Part shown: in pieces, positions 4,756 to 5,514 of the stretch | Layout of the letters: each line of letters opens with the position of its first letter | How positions within the stretch are numbered: the stretch's first letter is position 1 | Origin: Nitrosomonadales bacterium | GTDB lineage: Bacteria > Pseudomonadota > Gammaproteobacteria > Burkholderiales > SG8-41 | Direction of reading: 5' to 3' | Assembly: GCA_009885185.1 (NCBI GenBank) | Contig: VFLF01000687.1 | Coordinates: 1-5,514 of the forward strand | DNA length: 5,514 nt | Program-made: the position numbers and the translations under genes | The notes under the pieces: model-generated | What the model saw: only the letters and a program-made list of their open reading frames with translations | Databases searched by the model: none | What the model was told of the DNA's origin: nothing

Positions 4756-5514
4756 TCAGCGCCATTCGACAGCACCGAACCGGTCATGTCCAAGGAGCGT
4801 ATAGAAAACGCCAAACGTTCCCCGGGACTGCGTTCTGTCCCCGAATTCAGGAAACGACGCATCACGGCGATTCCACAGATACTTGACCGTCACCGCATGC
4901 TGGCGGTGAATGCGCATGGTGAACGCTACATCCGCACGGACGATGTTTTCGCGTCCCCGGGTGTCGGCACCGGTCGCGCGCGTCACAAAGTAGTCGCGTG
5001 CCGTCAAGTCTAACGAGGCTTTTTCGCCAAAAATCAGACGCAACGCAACCAGCGCTTGTGGCGCAACGCCGTAGTGGTAATCATTGCCGGAACTGCTGCG
5101 GGTGGTACCAACCGCGGCGTATCCGACACCCGCAAGGACGGTGCCTTGAAGCGCAATGGAATCAGTCAACCACGTCTGGACAGTCGTACCCAGCGAAAGC
5201 GCAGTACTCGAAATACGAAACGTTTGCGGCGCAATATAGTTATAACTGCCGTAGAGTCCCCACACACCGCGCGTATGTTTGCCTGACTCGTAGTCCTTGC
5301 CGAGCAGCAGGCCACGTGTCATGACGTTTTCGAACACGTTGGCGCTCGACGCTGTAGCCTGAAAACTGAAGTAATCAAAAGGCCGCGTGTAGTGGTAGCC
5401 GGGCTTTCCGGGCAAGCCATAATCCATGGAAAAATCCGCCTGCGCCTCATTGCGCTTGACCGCGGTGGAGGTGCCGGAGACATTTTGGGCAACGCCAGCG
5501 AAGCCCAACCCCAA
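4756..5514 (-). CDS. DUF3943-like protein, probable outer-membrane barrel, N-terminus outside the window
   Basis: The last 252 residues of a protein are visible; the frame runs off the right edge, so the real start and any signal peptide are missing. The sequence resembles DUF3943 proteins from memory of the family: RPFDYFSFQ near the visible start, GVWGLYGSYNYIAPQ with FRISSTALSLG, then DYHYGVAPQALVALRLIFG, SLDLTARDYFV, and a final strand GTFGVFYTLLG. The pattern is typical of amphipathic beta-strands with aromatic girdles, so an outer-membrane or envelope location is likely. No enzymatic motif is visible. The product ends ten residues after the last predicted strand, in GAVEWR, rather than in a terminal Phe, which is less usual for a classical barrel. 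The TTG at the extreme edge should not be taken as the start. Function is unknown. It converges with the MipA-like gene across a 67-bp gap. Confidence 0.75.
   Translation of the reverse strand: MGLGFAGVAQNVSGTSTAVKRNEAQADFSMDYGLPGKPGYHYTRPFDYFSFQATASSANVFENVMTRGLLLGKDYESGKHTRGVWGLYGSYNYIAPQTFRISSTALSLGTTVQTWLTDSIALQGTVLAGVGYAAVGTTRSSSGNDYHYGVAPQALVALRLIFGEKASLDLTARDYFVTRATGADTRGRENIVRADVAFTMRIHRQHAVTVKYLWNRRDASFPEFGDRTQSRGTFGVFYTLLGHDRFGAVEWR

Noticed and set aside
1..5514. tRNA, rRNA, CRISPR arrays, IS ends or phage attachment sites
   Set aside because: I saw no cloverleaf-like sequence, regularly spaced repeats, transposase frame or flanking target duplication.

Overview
The window looks like a chromosomal stretch from a Gram-negative proteobacterium. 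A betaproteobacterium related to Oxalobacteraceae or Burkholderiales is my best guess. The reasons are the MipA/OmpV-type outer-membrane barrel, several Sec signal peptides, a cysteine-bearing proteobacterial CAP protein and moderately high GC in the coding regions. The genus assignment is inference from protein style only.

Layout: five protein genes and no RNA genes, IS elements or CRISPR. Three genes lie on the minus strand and read leftwards. From right to left they are a secreted two-domain CAP/SCP protein (2730-3584), a secreted ClpP-fold protein of the COG3904 type (1534-2529), and the N-terminal 472 residues of an FtsH-like membrane AAA+ zinc protease that runs off the left edge (1-1416). 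A divergent intergenic region (3585-3872) separates the CAP gene from a plus-strand MipA/OmpV barrel gene (3873-4688). That gene converges on a minus-strand DUF3943-like gene which enters from the right edge (4756-5514).

Every gene product appears to act in or on the cell envelope: inner membrane (FtsH-like), periplasm (ClpP-like and CAP), and outer membrane (MipA and probably DUF3943). Two proteolysis-related folds, a ClpP-like serine-protease fold and FtsH, are neighbours in the same orientation. The FtsH-like gene lacks the usual ftsH neighbours in the visible part and has an atypical P-loop sequence, so it is more likely a specialised paralogue than the housekeeping copy. A shared envelope-maintenance role is an inference from location, not shown by the sequence.

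The non-coding DNA holds the least explained signals. There is a perfect 7-bp-stem inverted repeat just upstream of the ribosome binding site of the ClpP-like gene. A pair of TTACAA direct repeats spaced exactly 10 bp sits at about -47 of a candidate CAP promoter, as for an OmpR/CpxR-type response regulator. A tandem AGATCAA repeat lies upstream of the MipA gene. A nested set of palindromes fills the gap between the convergent MipA and DUF3943 genes.
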